A stretch of DNA of 64,000 nt from UBA2365 sp964594045 (GTDB lineage Bacteria > Bacteroidota > Bacteroidia > Chitinophagales > Saprospiraceae), in contig CAZQKR010000021.1 of NCBI GenBank assembly GCA_964594045.1, positions 1 to 64,000 on the forward strand, given 5' to 3'. The notes under the pieces were generated by a model, which was not told the DNA's origin, ran no database searches, and saw only the letters and a program-made list of their open reading frames with translations. Position numbers and translations under genes: made by a program. Shown here piece after piece: positions 54,578 through 63,159 of the stretch (positions are counted from its first letter, which is position 1; every line of letters starts with the position of its first letter).

Positions 54578-54715
54578 CGTGCAGAATATTTGTATACAAA
54601 AATATGATTGAAAACAATTCGCGCTCTGATATGTTCTAAATTAAAATGTTATCCTGCGACCAAAATCTGTTTTATCGGAATTTTGCAGTAAAAAATAACG
54701 TTTCTAGTCGTGAAG

Positions 54716-55270
54716 ATGAGTACTTATAAATATTTTGCTTTATCAGCCGGCATTGTTTTGATAGCGGCATTAGCCGGTATTTATTTGAAGAAAAGCCGTA
54801 ATTCAGATTCAGCATCACCATTTAAAACCAAAAATATCATGGATCACAATATAAATGACACCATCGTTCCTTTGATCAAACCTGATTCGGAGTGGAAGAA
54901 GGAGTTGACTCCTATGGAATTTGAGGTACTCCGCAAAAAAGGGACCGAGCGGCCGTTCACAGGCATGTACTGGGATCATTTTGATGACGGGACGTACGTC
55001 TGCCGGGCTTGCGGACTGGAATTATTCGATTCCGAAACCAAGTTTGACGCACATTGCGGATGGCCGAGTTTTTATGATGCGATCAATTCAAAAAACATCA
55101 AAACGGAGGATGACTATCTGTTGGGATACCGTCGGACCGAATTGATGTGTGCGAGGTGCGGCGGACATTTGGGACATGTATTTGACGACGGTCCGGAACC
55201 CACAGGACAGAGGTATTGCATCAATTCTGTTTCGATCCGGTTCCGGGAGAAAAAGGAAAAAGATCAATAA
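54716..55270 (+). CDS. msrB: Membrane-anchored peptide-methionine (R)-S-oxide reductase MsrB
   Basis: Reduces methionine-R-sulfoxide in proteins. After a single N-terminal transmembrane helix (YFALSAGIVLIAALAGIYL) comes a complete MsrB domain: ELTPMEFEVLRKKGTERPF, two CxxC zinc pairs (CRAC, CARC), HCGWPSF and the catalytic Cys in RYCINSVSIRF. The anchor places it in the periplasm, or on the membrane if oriented inward. ATG 54716 is used instead of GTG 54710. Its last bases overlap the convergent barrel gene by 7 bp. Confidence 0.93.
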   Translation: MSTYKYFALSAGIVLIAALAGIYLKKSRNSDSASPFKTKNIMDHNINDTIVPLIKPDSEWKKELTPMEFEVLRKKGTERPFTGMYWDHFDDGTYVCRACGLELFDSETKFDAHCGWPSFYDAINSKNIKTEDDYLLGYRRTELMCARCGGHLGHVFDDGPEPTGQRYCINSVSIRFREKKEKDQ

Positions 55271-56028
55271 TATAATGTCTCCGGACTTTTTTCAATGTAA
55301 ACGGGCAATATCCAACCGACTTTGATACCATACATCAGATCTGTCCTTTTTTGCGTATCCACGCCCATGGTTGCAAAATCGTAGTATCTTCTGTTTTGGG
55401 TAAAAGCCTGGAGAAATTCGAAGCCTGCATAAAAATTGATCCTTTTATCCTTGCTCATGTAGTGATAACCGAGGAACTGAGTCAAAGCCAGCCCATTGGT
55501 CATGCGGTCGTATCCTTTATCATAGGGGTCGTTCAATTGAGCAGCCGTTACAAAATCATCCTGAAGTCTTATCCAATGCTGGTAAAGACCTACTCCCAGA
55601 TCTGCCCTGATACCTGTACGCGGGTTGGATTTTCCAAAAGGAAAGATCTTGCTGTAAAAAGCACTGATCTCGAAGCCTCTTTGCCTCAGTTTCACCTGAG
55701 CATATTCATAGTTGATGCCCAGAATATAGCCGTTCTGATCCCTGAGGTGAGCCAGCACGTCCTGTTTCACGGTGTCACCAAAATAATAAGAAGCCTTCAG
55801 GCCAAAATGATCACTTCGATTTTGCGGCAAAAAAGAAATACTGCCACCTATTTTCAGATTCTGGCCAAACCGGTCTGCCAGATCTGCTCCGGGCAGGTTC
55901 AATCCATATTCCAAACCAAATAAGAATGCCGGATTTTGCGGGGGCGACTTTGGAGGAGTTCCCTGTCCGTTCAGTTCGAAGCCTATAAAAGGTAAAAACA
56001 ACAAGTGGATGTAAATCAGAATCTTCAT
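55264..56028 (-). CDS. Outer-membrane beta-barrel protein, unknown
   Basis: A 254-residue protein with a signal peptide (LIYIHLLFLPFIGFELNGQ) and about 10-12 amphipathic strands with aromatic girdles (FGLEYGLNLPGADLADRFG, YILGINYEYAQVKL, GYHYMSKDKRINFYAGFEFL). The final strands YGIKVGWILPVY end the barrel, but the extra KSPETLYY tail is polar. It looks like the small barrel proteins common in Bacteroidota envelopes. No specific family was identified. Confidence 0.72.
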   Translation of the reverse strand: MKILIYIHLLFLPFIGFELNGQGTPPKSPPQNPAFLFGLEYGLNLPGADLADRFGQNLKIGGSISFLPQNRSDHFGLKASYYFGDTVKQDVLAHLRDQNGYILGINYEYAQVKLRQRGFEISAFYSKIFPFGKSNPRTGIRADLGVGLYQHWIRLQDDFVTAAQLNDPYDKGYDRMTNGLALTQFLGYHYMSKDKRINFYAGFEFLQAFTQNRRYYDFATMGVDTQKRTDLMYGIKVGWILPVYIEKSPETLYY

Positions 56029-56211
56029 GTGGTTCCTTTATTAATTCGCGGTAAAAGTATGATAAATCTGATAACGAAGCAAAAACCGTATTGTGATTCA
56101 TTCTGCACCTGATTCCAGCAGATAATTATTGCAATTATTCAGGAACATGAGTTTAAATATCAACAAAATCAAGGAAATTGAAAATATTTTTTAATATATT
56201 GCTGCAATAAA
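56029..56211. other. Intergenic, no gene seen
   Basis: About 300 bp lie between the barrel gene start and the RRM gene, the last 120 being promoter and leader. The first part holds the probable promoter of the barrel gene but no clear motif. Confidence 0.45.
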
Positions 56212-56241
56212 TTGATTTTCTGAGCATTTTATTTACTTTTG
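56212..56241 (+). promoter_or_regulatory. Promoter of the RRM gene with a long leader
   Basis: TTG at 56212-56214, a 19-bp spacer and TACTTTTG at 56234-56241 fit the Bacteroidota consensus. Transcription would start near 56248, giving an 85-90 nt leader of mostly T with a small hairpin (CCAGGGAA/TTTCTGG near 56263-56284). Leaders of this kind can hold cold-shock control, which is inference here. Confidence 0.6.
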
Positions 56242-56335
56242 TCTCATATTACACTAAAATGACCAGGGAATTCCGTTTTTCTGGTTTGGGGGGTAGTATT
56301 TTTATTTTTTTATCTTTTAATTTATTATTTTTTTT

Positions 56336-56647
56336 ATGAACATTTATGTTGCAAATTTGGATTTCAGCATTCGTGACGGCGAGTTGCAAAAACTTTTCGA
56401 AGCTTATGGTGAGGTTAGCTCAGTTAAAATCGTAACTGACAGAAATACTGGTCGTTCAAGAGGTTTTGCATTTATTGAAATGCCCAGCAATGAGGCAGGC
56501 AATGAAGCTATTGAAGGTCTTAACGGAAGAGAAATTAAAGGCAGGGCAATGGTCGTAAAACTTTCAGAACCAAGACCAAGGGATTTCCAACCTAGAAGTG
56601 GTGGTGACAGAGAAAGAAGATTTCAGCCAAGAGAAAGAAGGTACTGA
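56336..56647 (+). CDS. RRM-type RNA-binding protein
   Basis: A 103-residue protein with a single RNA-recognition motif: RNP2 (IYVANLDFSI, residues 2-11) and RNP1 (RSRGFAFIEM, about 40-49). The C-terminal 25 residues are Arg-, Gly- and Pro-rich (RPRDFQPRSGGDRERRF). Related proteins in Bacteroidota and cyanobacteria are induced by cold. A strong terminator follows at 56749. Confidence 0.92.
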   Translation: MNIYVANLDFSIRDGELQKLFEAYGEVSSVKIVTDRNTGRSRGFAFIEMPSNEAGNEAIEGLNGREIKGRAMVVKLSEPRPRDFQPRSGGDRERRFQPRERRY

Positions 56648-56748
56648 TTAGATTACAACCTACATGTAAGTTAGTATTAGAATTTGGTCACACTTAGGTT
56701 GAAAGCATAGATGTGAAATTTTAATGATAACATGTAAAGTAATAATCG

Positions 56749-56780
56749 AACCCTGACTTTTTGAGTCAGGGTTTTTTTTT
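56749..56780 (+). terminator. Terminator of the RRM gene
   Basis: AACCCTGAC (56749-56757) and GTCAGGGTT (56765-56773) form a perfect 9-bp stem followed by a run of nine T. Confidence 0.9.
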
Positions 56781-57042
56781 GCCATTTCACCATTAAAGTT
56801 TCCCTTCAATAAAAAGAATCCTACAATATTCCAGGAAACAGTAATTAACATATTTTTTATTCTGTTCATTGTTTGATTACAAGCAGATTTATTCAACAAG
56901 CCATTTTTTTTACAATAATATAGGGTTTTAAAATATATCGTCAATCCCGTTTATACCAAATTATTATTCATATTTGTTATAAATAAGCGGTTTTAATTGT
57001 CAATTTTGGTGTTTTAAAGTGAAAAAACCAATAAATATTTTG

Positions 57043-57050
57043 TAAGTTTG
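57043..57050 (+). promoter_or_regulatory. Possible -7 box of the hox operon
   Basis: TAAGTTTG fits TAnnTTTG and lies 53 bp before the hoxF ATG. No -33 box is at the expected distance, so this is tentative. Confidence 0.35.
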
Positions 57051-57102
57051 TTGCAATTCCGGCAGGGATTCTTACTTAAAAAATACACTTAATTTTTTAT
57101 AA

Positions 57103-58902
57103 ATGGAAGACAAAATAATCAAAATTATCGGATCATATGACAGGGATTCGGAACGTTTGATGGACATTTTATTGTCAATCCAACAAGAGTTTGGATGCGT
57201 TTCTGATGCTGCTGTCAGCGTAATCGCCCGCGAGTTGGGCCTTTCTGAAGTGGATGTGGTGCAAACCAGGAGTTTTTATCATTTCTTTACCATTGAACCG
57301 GTTGGAAAATATGCGGTTTATTTTAACAACAGCGTAGTTTCCATGATGATGGGCATGGGTGAGGTCATGGATGAGTTTGAAAACCTGGCCGGCGTAAAAA
57401 TCGGTCAGAAAACTCCAGACGGCCTGGTCAGTCTGCACACTACTGCCTGTATCGGAATGAGCGATCAGGAACCGGCAGCGTTGATCAATAACGTTGTATT
57501 TACACGGTTGGATCGTGAAAAAGCCAAAAAGATCTTCAATGCTATGAAAGCAGGAATGCCGGCTCAGGAAATGGTCGGTGAACCGGGTGACGGCAACAAT
57601 GCACATCCTTTGGTTCGTGCCATGGTGCATAACAACATTCAGAAAGGCGGACCTGTAACCCTTGGGAATTATTATCCGGTCATTTCCCTGAAAAAGTCTC
57701 TGGAAATGAGTCCGAAAAGCATCATCGATGAGGTAAAAGCCTCCAATCTGAGAGGCCGTGGTGGTGCAGGTTTCCCGACAGGACTCAAAATGTTGTTCTG
57801 TTCACTAAATGAGGGAGAAAAATATGTCATCTGTAATGCGGACGAAGGAGAACCCGGAACTTTCAAGGACAGGGTACTGTTAACGGAAAGATTGCCTATG
57901 ATATTTGAAGGCATGACCATCTCGGGAAGAGCGATCGGTGCAAAAGAAGGTCTGCTCTACCTGCGCTATGAATATCAGTATCTGCGTGAATTTGCAGAAA
58001 GCGTTCTGGCAGATCTGAGAAACAGAAACCTGCTAGGCAAAAACATCCTGGGGTATGATTTTGATTTTGATATCAGGATACAGTCAGGTGCCGGCGCATA
58101 TGTTTGCGGCGAGGAATCAGCACTCATCGAATCAGCTGAAGGAAAAAGAGGTGAACCGCGCAACAGGCCTCCGTTCCCGGTCCAGTCAGGTTATAAACAT
58201 AAACCCACAGTGGTCAATAACGTGGAGACATTCTGCTCCATCGTCAAGATAGTTGAGGTCGGCGGATTATGGTACAGCAGGCTCGGCACACCGGATTCTG
58301 CAGGTACCAAATTGTTGAGTATTTCCGGCGACATACCCAAACCGGGTGTTTATGAGATCGAATGGGGAATGACAGTGAATGAAATGCTGGAAATGGTTGA
58401 AGCAAAGGATGTTCAGGCTGTTCAGATGTCAGGACCTTCCGGGCTCTGTATCAATCCTTCACAGTTCGGCAGGAAGATCGCCATGGAAGACCTCGCCTGC
58501 GGAGGTTCCGTGATCGTCATCGGCAAACATCGCGATATCATCAAGGATGTTGTACTTAACTTCATGGAATTTTTTGAAGATGAATCATGCGGTTCCTGTG
58601 TCACCTGCAGGTCTTTCAATATGATCCTTGCCAAACAGGTAAAAATGGTCGTTGAGGGCAAAGCAACCCGCAAAGACCTTGACAATATGAAGGAATGGAG
58701 CAAGATCATTGCAAGTACGAGCAGATGCGGACTTGGACAAACCTCTTCCAACCCGATCACTTCCACGCTGGCCAACTTCCCCGAGCTTTATGAGGCACGG
58801 ACGAAGGAAGTTGAATTCCACAGTCATTTTGATATGGACAAAGCCATTCAGGAGTCCTGTGAGGTTGTCGGCAGAGCAGCAAGAGTACCGCACCACAACT
58901 AA
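57103..58902 (+). CDS. hoxF: NAD-reducing [NiFe]-hydrogenase, diaphorase subunit HoxF (NuoE-NuoF fusion)
   Basis: The NAD(H)- and FMN-binding subunit of a group 3d-type bidirectional hydrogenase, 599 residues. The N-terminal 120-150 residues are NuoE-like; the conserved place reads TACIGMSDQEPA, so three of the four cysteines that hold the NuoE iron-sulfur cluster are gone, which is also the case in the Cupriavidus-type HoxF. The NuoF part has SNLRGRGGAGFPTG and NADEGEPGTFKDR (NADH/FMN) and CGSCVTCR plus SRCGLG for the 4Fe-4S cluster. It starts the operon. Confidence 0.94.
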   Translation: MEDKIIKIIGSYDRDSERLMDILLSIQQEFGCVSDAAVSVIARELGLSEVDVVQTRSFYHFFTIEPVGKYAVYFNNSVVSMMMGMGEVMDEFENLAGVKIGQKTPDGLVSLHTTACIGMSDQEPAALINNVVFTRLDREKAKKIFNAMKAGMPAQEMVGEPGDGNNAHPLVRAMVHNNIQKGGPVTLGNYYPVISLKKSLEMSPKSIIDEVKASNLRGRGGAGFPTGLKMLFCSLNEGEKYVICNADEGEPGTFKDRVLLTERLPMIFEGMTISGRAIGAKEGLLYLRYEYQYLREFAESVLADLRNRNLLGKNILGYDFDFDIRIQSGAGAYVCGEESALIESAEGKRGEPRNRPPFPVQSGYKHKPTVVNNVETFCSIVKIVEVGGLWYSRLGTPDSAGTKLLSISGDIPKPGVYEIEWGMTVNEMLEMVEAKDVQAVQMSGPSGLCINPSQFGRKIAMEDLACGGSVIVIGKHRDIIKDVVLNFMEFFEDESCGSCVTCRSFNMILAKQVKMVVEGKATRKDLDNMKEWSKIIASTSRCGLGQTSSNPITSTLANFPELYEARTKEVEFHSHFDMDKAIQESCEVVGRAARVPHHN

Positions 58903-58933
58903 TTATTGAACCATTTTTGAAAATTATATTATT

Positions 58934-59638
58934 ATGAGTGAAAAAATAAAATTCACAATCGACGGCAAAGAGATCGAAGCTGAAAAAGGTCAGCTTCTGG
59001 TTGAAGTAGCAGCCGAAAACGGGATTTACATCCCGGTTCTATGCCATTGGAAAGGTGTACATCCTGCAGGTTCCTGCAGGATCTGTACCGTCAAGATAAA
59101 TGGCCGTTTCATGGCTTCCTGCACAACACCCGTGGACGCCAACATGGTCATTGAAAGCGATACACCAGAGATCCAGGATCTTCGTAAAGCCATTATTGAA
59201 ATGCTGTTCGTGGAAGGCAACCACTTCTGCCCTGCATGCGAAAAAAGCGGAGACTGTGATCTCCAGGGACTCGGATACCGTTATCAAATGATGGTTCCCA
59301 GGTTTCCTTATGCTTTTGAGCGCAGGGAACTTGAAGCTTCCACACCTAAGATCTTCCTTGAAAAGAACCGTTGCATATTCTGCAAACGGTGCGTACGGAT
59401 GATCAAGGATGAACAGGGCAGGAGTTATTTTGCCTTCAAGGGAAGGGGCAAACACCTCGAGATCAATCTGGATACAAAACTTGCACAGAATATGAGCGAA
59501 GAAAATGCCTTACTGGCGATGAAAATATGCCCGGTGGGTGCAATTTTACGCAAGGAAGTCGGTTTTGCTACGCCAATTGGCAAAAGAAAATACGATCATG
59601 TTCCAATCGGTTCAGAGATTGAAAATTTACAAAACTAA
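58934..59638 (+). CDS. hoxU: NAD-reducing hydrogenase diaphorase subunit HoxU
   Basis: A 234-residue electron-transfer subunit. A ferredoxin-like 2Fe-2S domain has VLCHWKGVHPAGSCRICTV and a last Cys in ASCTTPV; then NHFCPACEKSGDCDLQ gives the His-Cys3 4Fe-4S site, and CIFCKRCVRM with MKICPVGAI gives another 4Fe-4S cluster. It links HoxF to HoxY. It lies 31 bp after hoxF. Confidence 0.94.
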   Translation: MSEKIKFTIDGKEIEAEKGQLLVEVAAENGIYIPVLCHWKGVHPAGSCRICTVKINGRFMASCTTPVDANMVIESDTPEIQDLRKAIIEMLFVEGNHFCPACEKSGDCDLQGLGYRYQMMVPRFPYAFERRELEASTPKIFLEKNRCIFCKRCVRMIKDEQGRSYFAFKGRGKHLEINLDTKLAQNMSEENALLAMKICPVGAILRKEVGFATPIGKRKYDHVPIGSEIENLQN

Positions 59639-59650
59639 AATGTTAGAACA

Positions 59651-60199
59651 ATGAGTAAACCTAAAGTAGCAACGGCTTCACTGGCAGGATGTTTTGGCTG
59701 CCACATGTCTGTCCTGGACATTGATGACAGGATACTGCAACTGATTGAACTCGTCGATTTCAATAAATCACCGATCACAGACATCAAAACTTTCACAGAA
59801 CCTTGCGACATTGGCATCATCGAAGGTGGATGTTGTAACAGTGAAAATGTGGAAGTCGTCAGGGAATTCAGAAAAAATTGTAAAATATTGATATCTTTGG
59901 GCGAATGTGCCATCATGGGCGGACTTCCTGCAATGAGAAACGGCATACCTGTCCGGGAATGTCTGGAAGAAGCTTATTTCGGCGGACCAACCGTTGGAGA
60001 AAACACGGAAAGGATCATGCCTAACGATGAAGAGCTTCCGATCATCCTGGATAAAGTATACCCCTTGCATGAAATCGTGAAAATAGATTATTTCCTTCCC
60101 GGTTGTCCACCAAGGGCAGATCTGATCTGGGAAGCAGTAGTTGCGCTTTTGACCGGCAACGAGTTGAAAATACCTTATGAATTAGTTAAGTTTGATTAA
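59651..60199 (+). CDS. hoxY: NAD-reducing [NiFe]-hydrogenase small subunit HoxY
   Basis: A 182-residue small subunit with the proximal 4Fe-4S cysteines in AGCFGCHMSVLDID, GGCCNSENV, LGECAIMGGLP and LPGCPPRADLIW. It lacks the C-terminal extension with further clusters found in uptake hydrogenases, as expected of group 3d. It carries electrons between HoxH and HoxU. It lies 12 bp after hoxU. Confidence 0.94.
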   Translation: MSKPKVATASLAGCFGCHMSVLDIDDRILQLIELVDFNKSPITDIKTFTEPCDIGIIEGGCCNSENVEVVREFRKNCKILISLGECAIMGGLPAMRNGIPVRECLEEAYFGGPTVGENTERIMPNDEELPIILDKVYPLHEIVKIDYFLPGCPPRADLIWEAVVALLTGNELKIPYELVKFD

Positions 60200-60210
60200 T
60201 TATTAAAATT

Positions 60211-61659
60211 ATGCAAAAAGTAACAATAGAACCCGTAACCAGAGTCGAAGGCCATGGAAAAGTGACCATCCATCTGGATGATAACCTCAATGTTTCACAA
60301 ACACGCCTGCACATCGTTGAATTCAGGGGTTTTGAACGGTTTGTTCAGGGCAGACCTTACTGGGAAGCGCCTGTTCTGGTTCAAAGGCTTTGCGGGATAT
60401 GCCCGGTGAGTCACCACCTGGCAGCAGCCAAGGCGCTGGACGTTATCGTCGGCGCAGGAACAGGTCATGGCCTGACACCAACCGGTGAAAAGATGAGGAG
60501 ACTGATGCACTATGGACAGATGTTCCAATCCCATGCACTCCACTTTTTCCATCTGTCAGCACCTGACTTTCTGCTTGGCTATGATTCCGACCCGGCAACC
60601 CGTAATGTTGTCGGCCTTGCTGTTAAATTTCCGGAACTGGCAACCAGGGCGGTACTTTTGAGAAAATTCGGTCAGGAAGTGATCCACTATACCGCTGGTA
60701 AAAAAATCCACGGAACAGGTGCCATCCCTGGCGGGATCAACAAAAATCTTACCATAGAAGAAAGAGATGTACTTCTGAAGGGTGCAGATCCGCTCAACAT
60801 CGACACCATGATCCAATGGGCATACGATGCTGTTCAGCTTTTCAAGGATTATTACCTGAACAACAAGGAGTTCGTGGATAATTTTGCTTACTTCCCATCC
60901 AACCATTTCAGTCTGGTCAGAAAAGACGGCGCCCTGGATCTATACCACGGTGTGCTCAGGGCAGTCGATGCCGACGGCAAACGCATACTGAATGATGTGG
61001 ATTATCAGGAATACGATAAGTACATCGAAGAAGAGGTCAGAAGCTGGAGTTATATGAAGTTCCCGTATCTGAAACACATCGGTAAAGAAAACGGATGGTA
61101 TCGTGTTGGCCCGCTGGCCCGCCTGAATACTTGCGACTTTATTCCTTCCAAACTGGCGCAACAGGAGTTTGAGTTGTACAAAGCACATACCAATGGCAAA
61201 CCGAACAACTACTGTTTGCACACACATTGGGCCAGGCTGATCGAACTGTTGCACGCCGGTGAAGTCATCAAAGAACTTTTGCTTGATCCGGATCTTCAGA
61301 AAGATGATCTGGTGACCAAAGGCACCAAGATCCACAGAGGAGTTGGCTTGATCGAGGCACCTCGGGGAACATTGTTCCATCACTATGAGATCAATGACAA
61401 CGATCAGATCACACTGGCTAACCTCATCGTTTCCACAACCAATAACAACGAACCTATGAACAGGTCTGTTAATTTTGTCGCGAAGAAAATGATGACCGGA
61501 CAGTCAAAGATCACCGAACCGATGAAAAATGCGGTTGAAATTGCCATCAGGGCTTATGACCCGTGTCTGAGCTGTGCAACACATGCCATGGGGCAAATGC
61601 CACTGGATATCAAGTTGTTCGATGCCAAGGGAGAAATTGTCGACCACTACAGGTCATAA
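60211..61659 (+). CDS. hoxH: NAD-reducing [NiFe]-hydrogenase large subunit HoxH
   Basis: The catalytic subunit, 482 residues. The L1 motif RLCGICPVSHHLAAAKALD and the C-terminal L2 motif DPCLSCATHAMG carry the four cysteines that hold nickel and iron. The remaining 22 residues after ATH (through IKLFDAKGEIVDHYRS) should be cut off by HoxW after the metals are in place. The combination of motifs matches group 3d. Its start lies 11 bp past the hoxY stop. Confidence 0.96.
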   Translation: MQKVTIEPVTRVEGHGKVTIHLDDNLNVSQTRLHIVEFRGFERFVQGRPYWEAPVLVQRLCGICPVSHHLAAAKALDVIVGAGTGHGLTPTGEKMRRLMHYGQMFQSHALHFFHLSAPDFLLGYDSDPATRNVVGLAVKFPELATRAVLLRKFGQEVIHYTAGKKIHGTGAIPGGINKNLTIEERDVLLKGADPLNIDTMIQWAYDAVQLFKDYYLNNKEFVDNFAYFPSNHFSLVRKDGALDLYHGVLRAVDADGKRILNDVDYQEYDKYIEEEVRSWSYMKFPYLKHIGKENGWYRVGPLARLNTCDFIPSKLAQQEFELYKAHTNGKPNNYCLHTHWARLIELLHAGEVIKELLLDPDLQKDDLVTKGTKIHRGVGLIEAPRGTLFHHYEINDNDQITLANLIVSTTNNNEPMNRSVNFVAKKMMTGQSKITEPMKNAVEIAIRAYDPCLSCATHAMGQMPLDIKLFDAKGEIVDHYRS

Positions 61660-61680
61660 ATGAATAAGATTAATTGGAAA

Positions 61681-61711
61681 AAGTCCGTCAATTCAGACGG
61701 GCTTTTTTTTT
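61681..61711 (+). terminator. Terminator of the hox operon
   Basis: AAGTCCGTC (61681-61689) and GACGGGCTT (61696-61704, one G-T pair) form a stem followed by a run of T to 61711. It comes 21 bp after the hoxH stop, so hoxW is probably read from its own promoter or by read-through. Confidence 0.85.
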
Positions 61712-61907
61712 GGATAGACATTATTCAGGATAGTGCCAAATTTGAAAAATGGAAGCCTGGTAAAGCTATAAAAATTGATAGATATGCAACCGCTAACTGA
61801 GTTGGTCAGTTATCTTCGCGCATGAATGCTGATCTTGCTTTTGTTCCTGCCTGTTTTGGAAAGGAAGGAACATCAACTTAATTTCAACATAATAAATAAA
61901 GCTGAAA

Positions 61908-62366
61908 ATGAAAAAAACACTGATATACGGATATGGAAATCCCGGAAGACAGGATGACGGTCTGGGTGCCAGATTTACAGAACTTTGTGAAGCCTGGATC
62001 ATGGAAGAATCCCTTGAAAACATCACTGTTGACTGCAATTATCAACTCAACATCGAGGATGCCGAGATCATTGCCGGGTACGACCTGGTCATTTTTGCTG
62101 ATGCTTCAATTGTTGAAGACATCCATTCCTTTAAGTTGGAAAAGATCATTCCGGACAATGCAAGTATCGAGTTTTCGATGCATGCCGTCTCGGTTGGCTT
62201 TGTTTTGGACCTTTGCCAGAAATTGTATCGCCGATCACCTGAAAGCTACATCCTGCATATCAAGGCATACTCATTTGATTTTGTAGAAGAATTGACGCCA
62301 GAAGCTTTCAGCAATATGACATCTGCTTTTGAATTCATAAAAAAATTCCTGATGGAAAACCGTTGA
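61908..62366 (+). CDS. hoxW: Hydrogenase maturation endopeptidase HoxW
   Basis: A 152-residue HybD/HoxW-type nickel-dependent protease that cuts the C-terminus of HoxH. YGYGNPGRQDDGLGARF near 8-24 has the first metal-binding Asp and the family GNPxRxDDGxG motif; NIEDAEII near 47-55 has the second acidic ligand and SMHAVSVG near 85-92 the His. It lies about 250 bp after hoxH and beyond the terminator. Confidence 0.88.
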   Translation: MKKTLIYGYGNPGRQDDGLGARFTELCEAWIMEESLENITVDCNYQLNIEDAEIIAGYDLVIFADASIVEDIHSFKLEKIIPDNASIEFSMHAVSVGFVLDLCQKLYRRSPESYILHIKAYSFDFVEELTPEAFSNMTSAFEFIKKFLMENR

Positions 62367-62520
62367 TTTTTCTGGCAACCTGATAGTGTACGAAGTAATC
62401 AAGGCTTGCACAACAAAAAATACTATATTAACATGATTTGTCAATGAAATCTGGCTACAAATAGATCAGTCTGAATATCAAACCAATCATGTTGTGATAT
62501 AGGCTGAAATACAGAAATAA

Positions 62521-62552
62521 TTGATTAAAGCTTTATTTTTTTCTTAACTTTG
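62521..62552 (+). promoter_or_regulatory. Promoter of the ECF sigma gene
   Basis: TTG at 62521-62523, a 21-bp spacer and TAACTTTG at 62545-62552 fit the Bacteroidota promoter. Transcription would start near 62559, about 20 bases before the ATG. Confidence 0.6.
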
Positions 62553-62579
62553 CCTTCGTTGTGAACTGATAATTATTGA

Positions 62580-63104
62580 ATGTCACCAGAGTTAAAAAAC
62601 AAGGCGGAATTCAAAGCATTTTATGCTGAACACTATAACCTGCTGGTCAACTATGCCTATACCAAAACCAGGGATTGGGAGTTGAGCAACGAGATAGTTC
62701 AGAACGTTTTTGTCAAGATCTGGATCAGAAGAAACGAGACAGAGATCAAAGTTTCACTGAAGAATTATATTTTCACAATGGTCAAAAATGCCATATCAGA
62801 TCATTATCGCAGATCAGCGAAATTGACTGACCTGGAGTTGATCGAAGCCCTGCCGGATGACGGCAACGAAACAGAAAACAATCAACAAAAAGAATTGATC
62901 ATCAGGGTTGCCATCAAAGAAGCCCTGAATTCCCTCAAACCAAAACGCCGGGAAATTTTTGAACTGAGCAAGTTTGAAGGATTGACGTATGCAGAAATTG
63001 CAAAATATATAAATATTTCGGAAAGAGCAGTTGAAGACAATATTGCAAAAGCTGTTTTACAGATCAGAGAGATATTGATCAGGAAAAAAAATGAATTATT
63101 TTAA
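62580..63104 (+). CDS. ECF RNA polymerase sigma factor (sigma-70 family)
   Basis: A 174-residue sigma factor. Region 2 (FYAEHYNLLVNYAYTKTRDWELSNEIVQNVFVKIW) and region 4 (RREIFELSKFEGLTYAEIAKYINISERAVEDNIAKAV) are complete, with an acidic linker between. In Bacteroidota such ECF factors usually sit beside FecR-like anti-sigma factors, as here. Confidence 0.93.
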   Translation: MSPELKNKAEFKAFYAEHYNLLVNYAYTKTRDWELSNEIVQNVFVKIWIRRNETEIKVSLKNYIFTMVKNAISDHYRRSAKLTDLELIEALPDDGNETENNQQKELIIRVAIKEALNSLKPKRREIFELSKFEGLTYAEIAKYINISERAVEDNIAKAVLQIREILIRKKNELF

Positions 63105-63159
63105 TTTATAAATGTGAGATTTAGAATTACTTTCGTCAAATTTATCGAAAAAGAGATTT

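Noticed and set aside
56660..56944. Minus-strand 94-codon frame after the RRM gene
   Set aside because: It overlaps the terminator, has no family features and AT-rich composition like non-coding sequence.
57103..57500. Damage in the NuoE-like domain of HoxF because cluster cysteines are missing
   Set aside because: The same loss (TxCIGxSDQEPA) is known in the fused HoxF of Cupriavidus-type enzymes, so it is a family trait.
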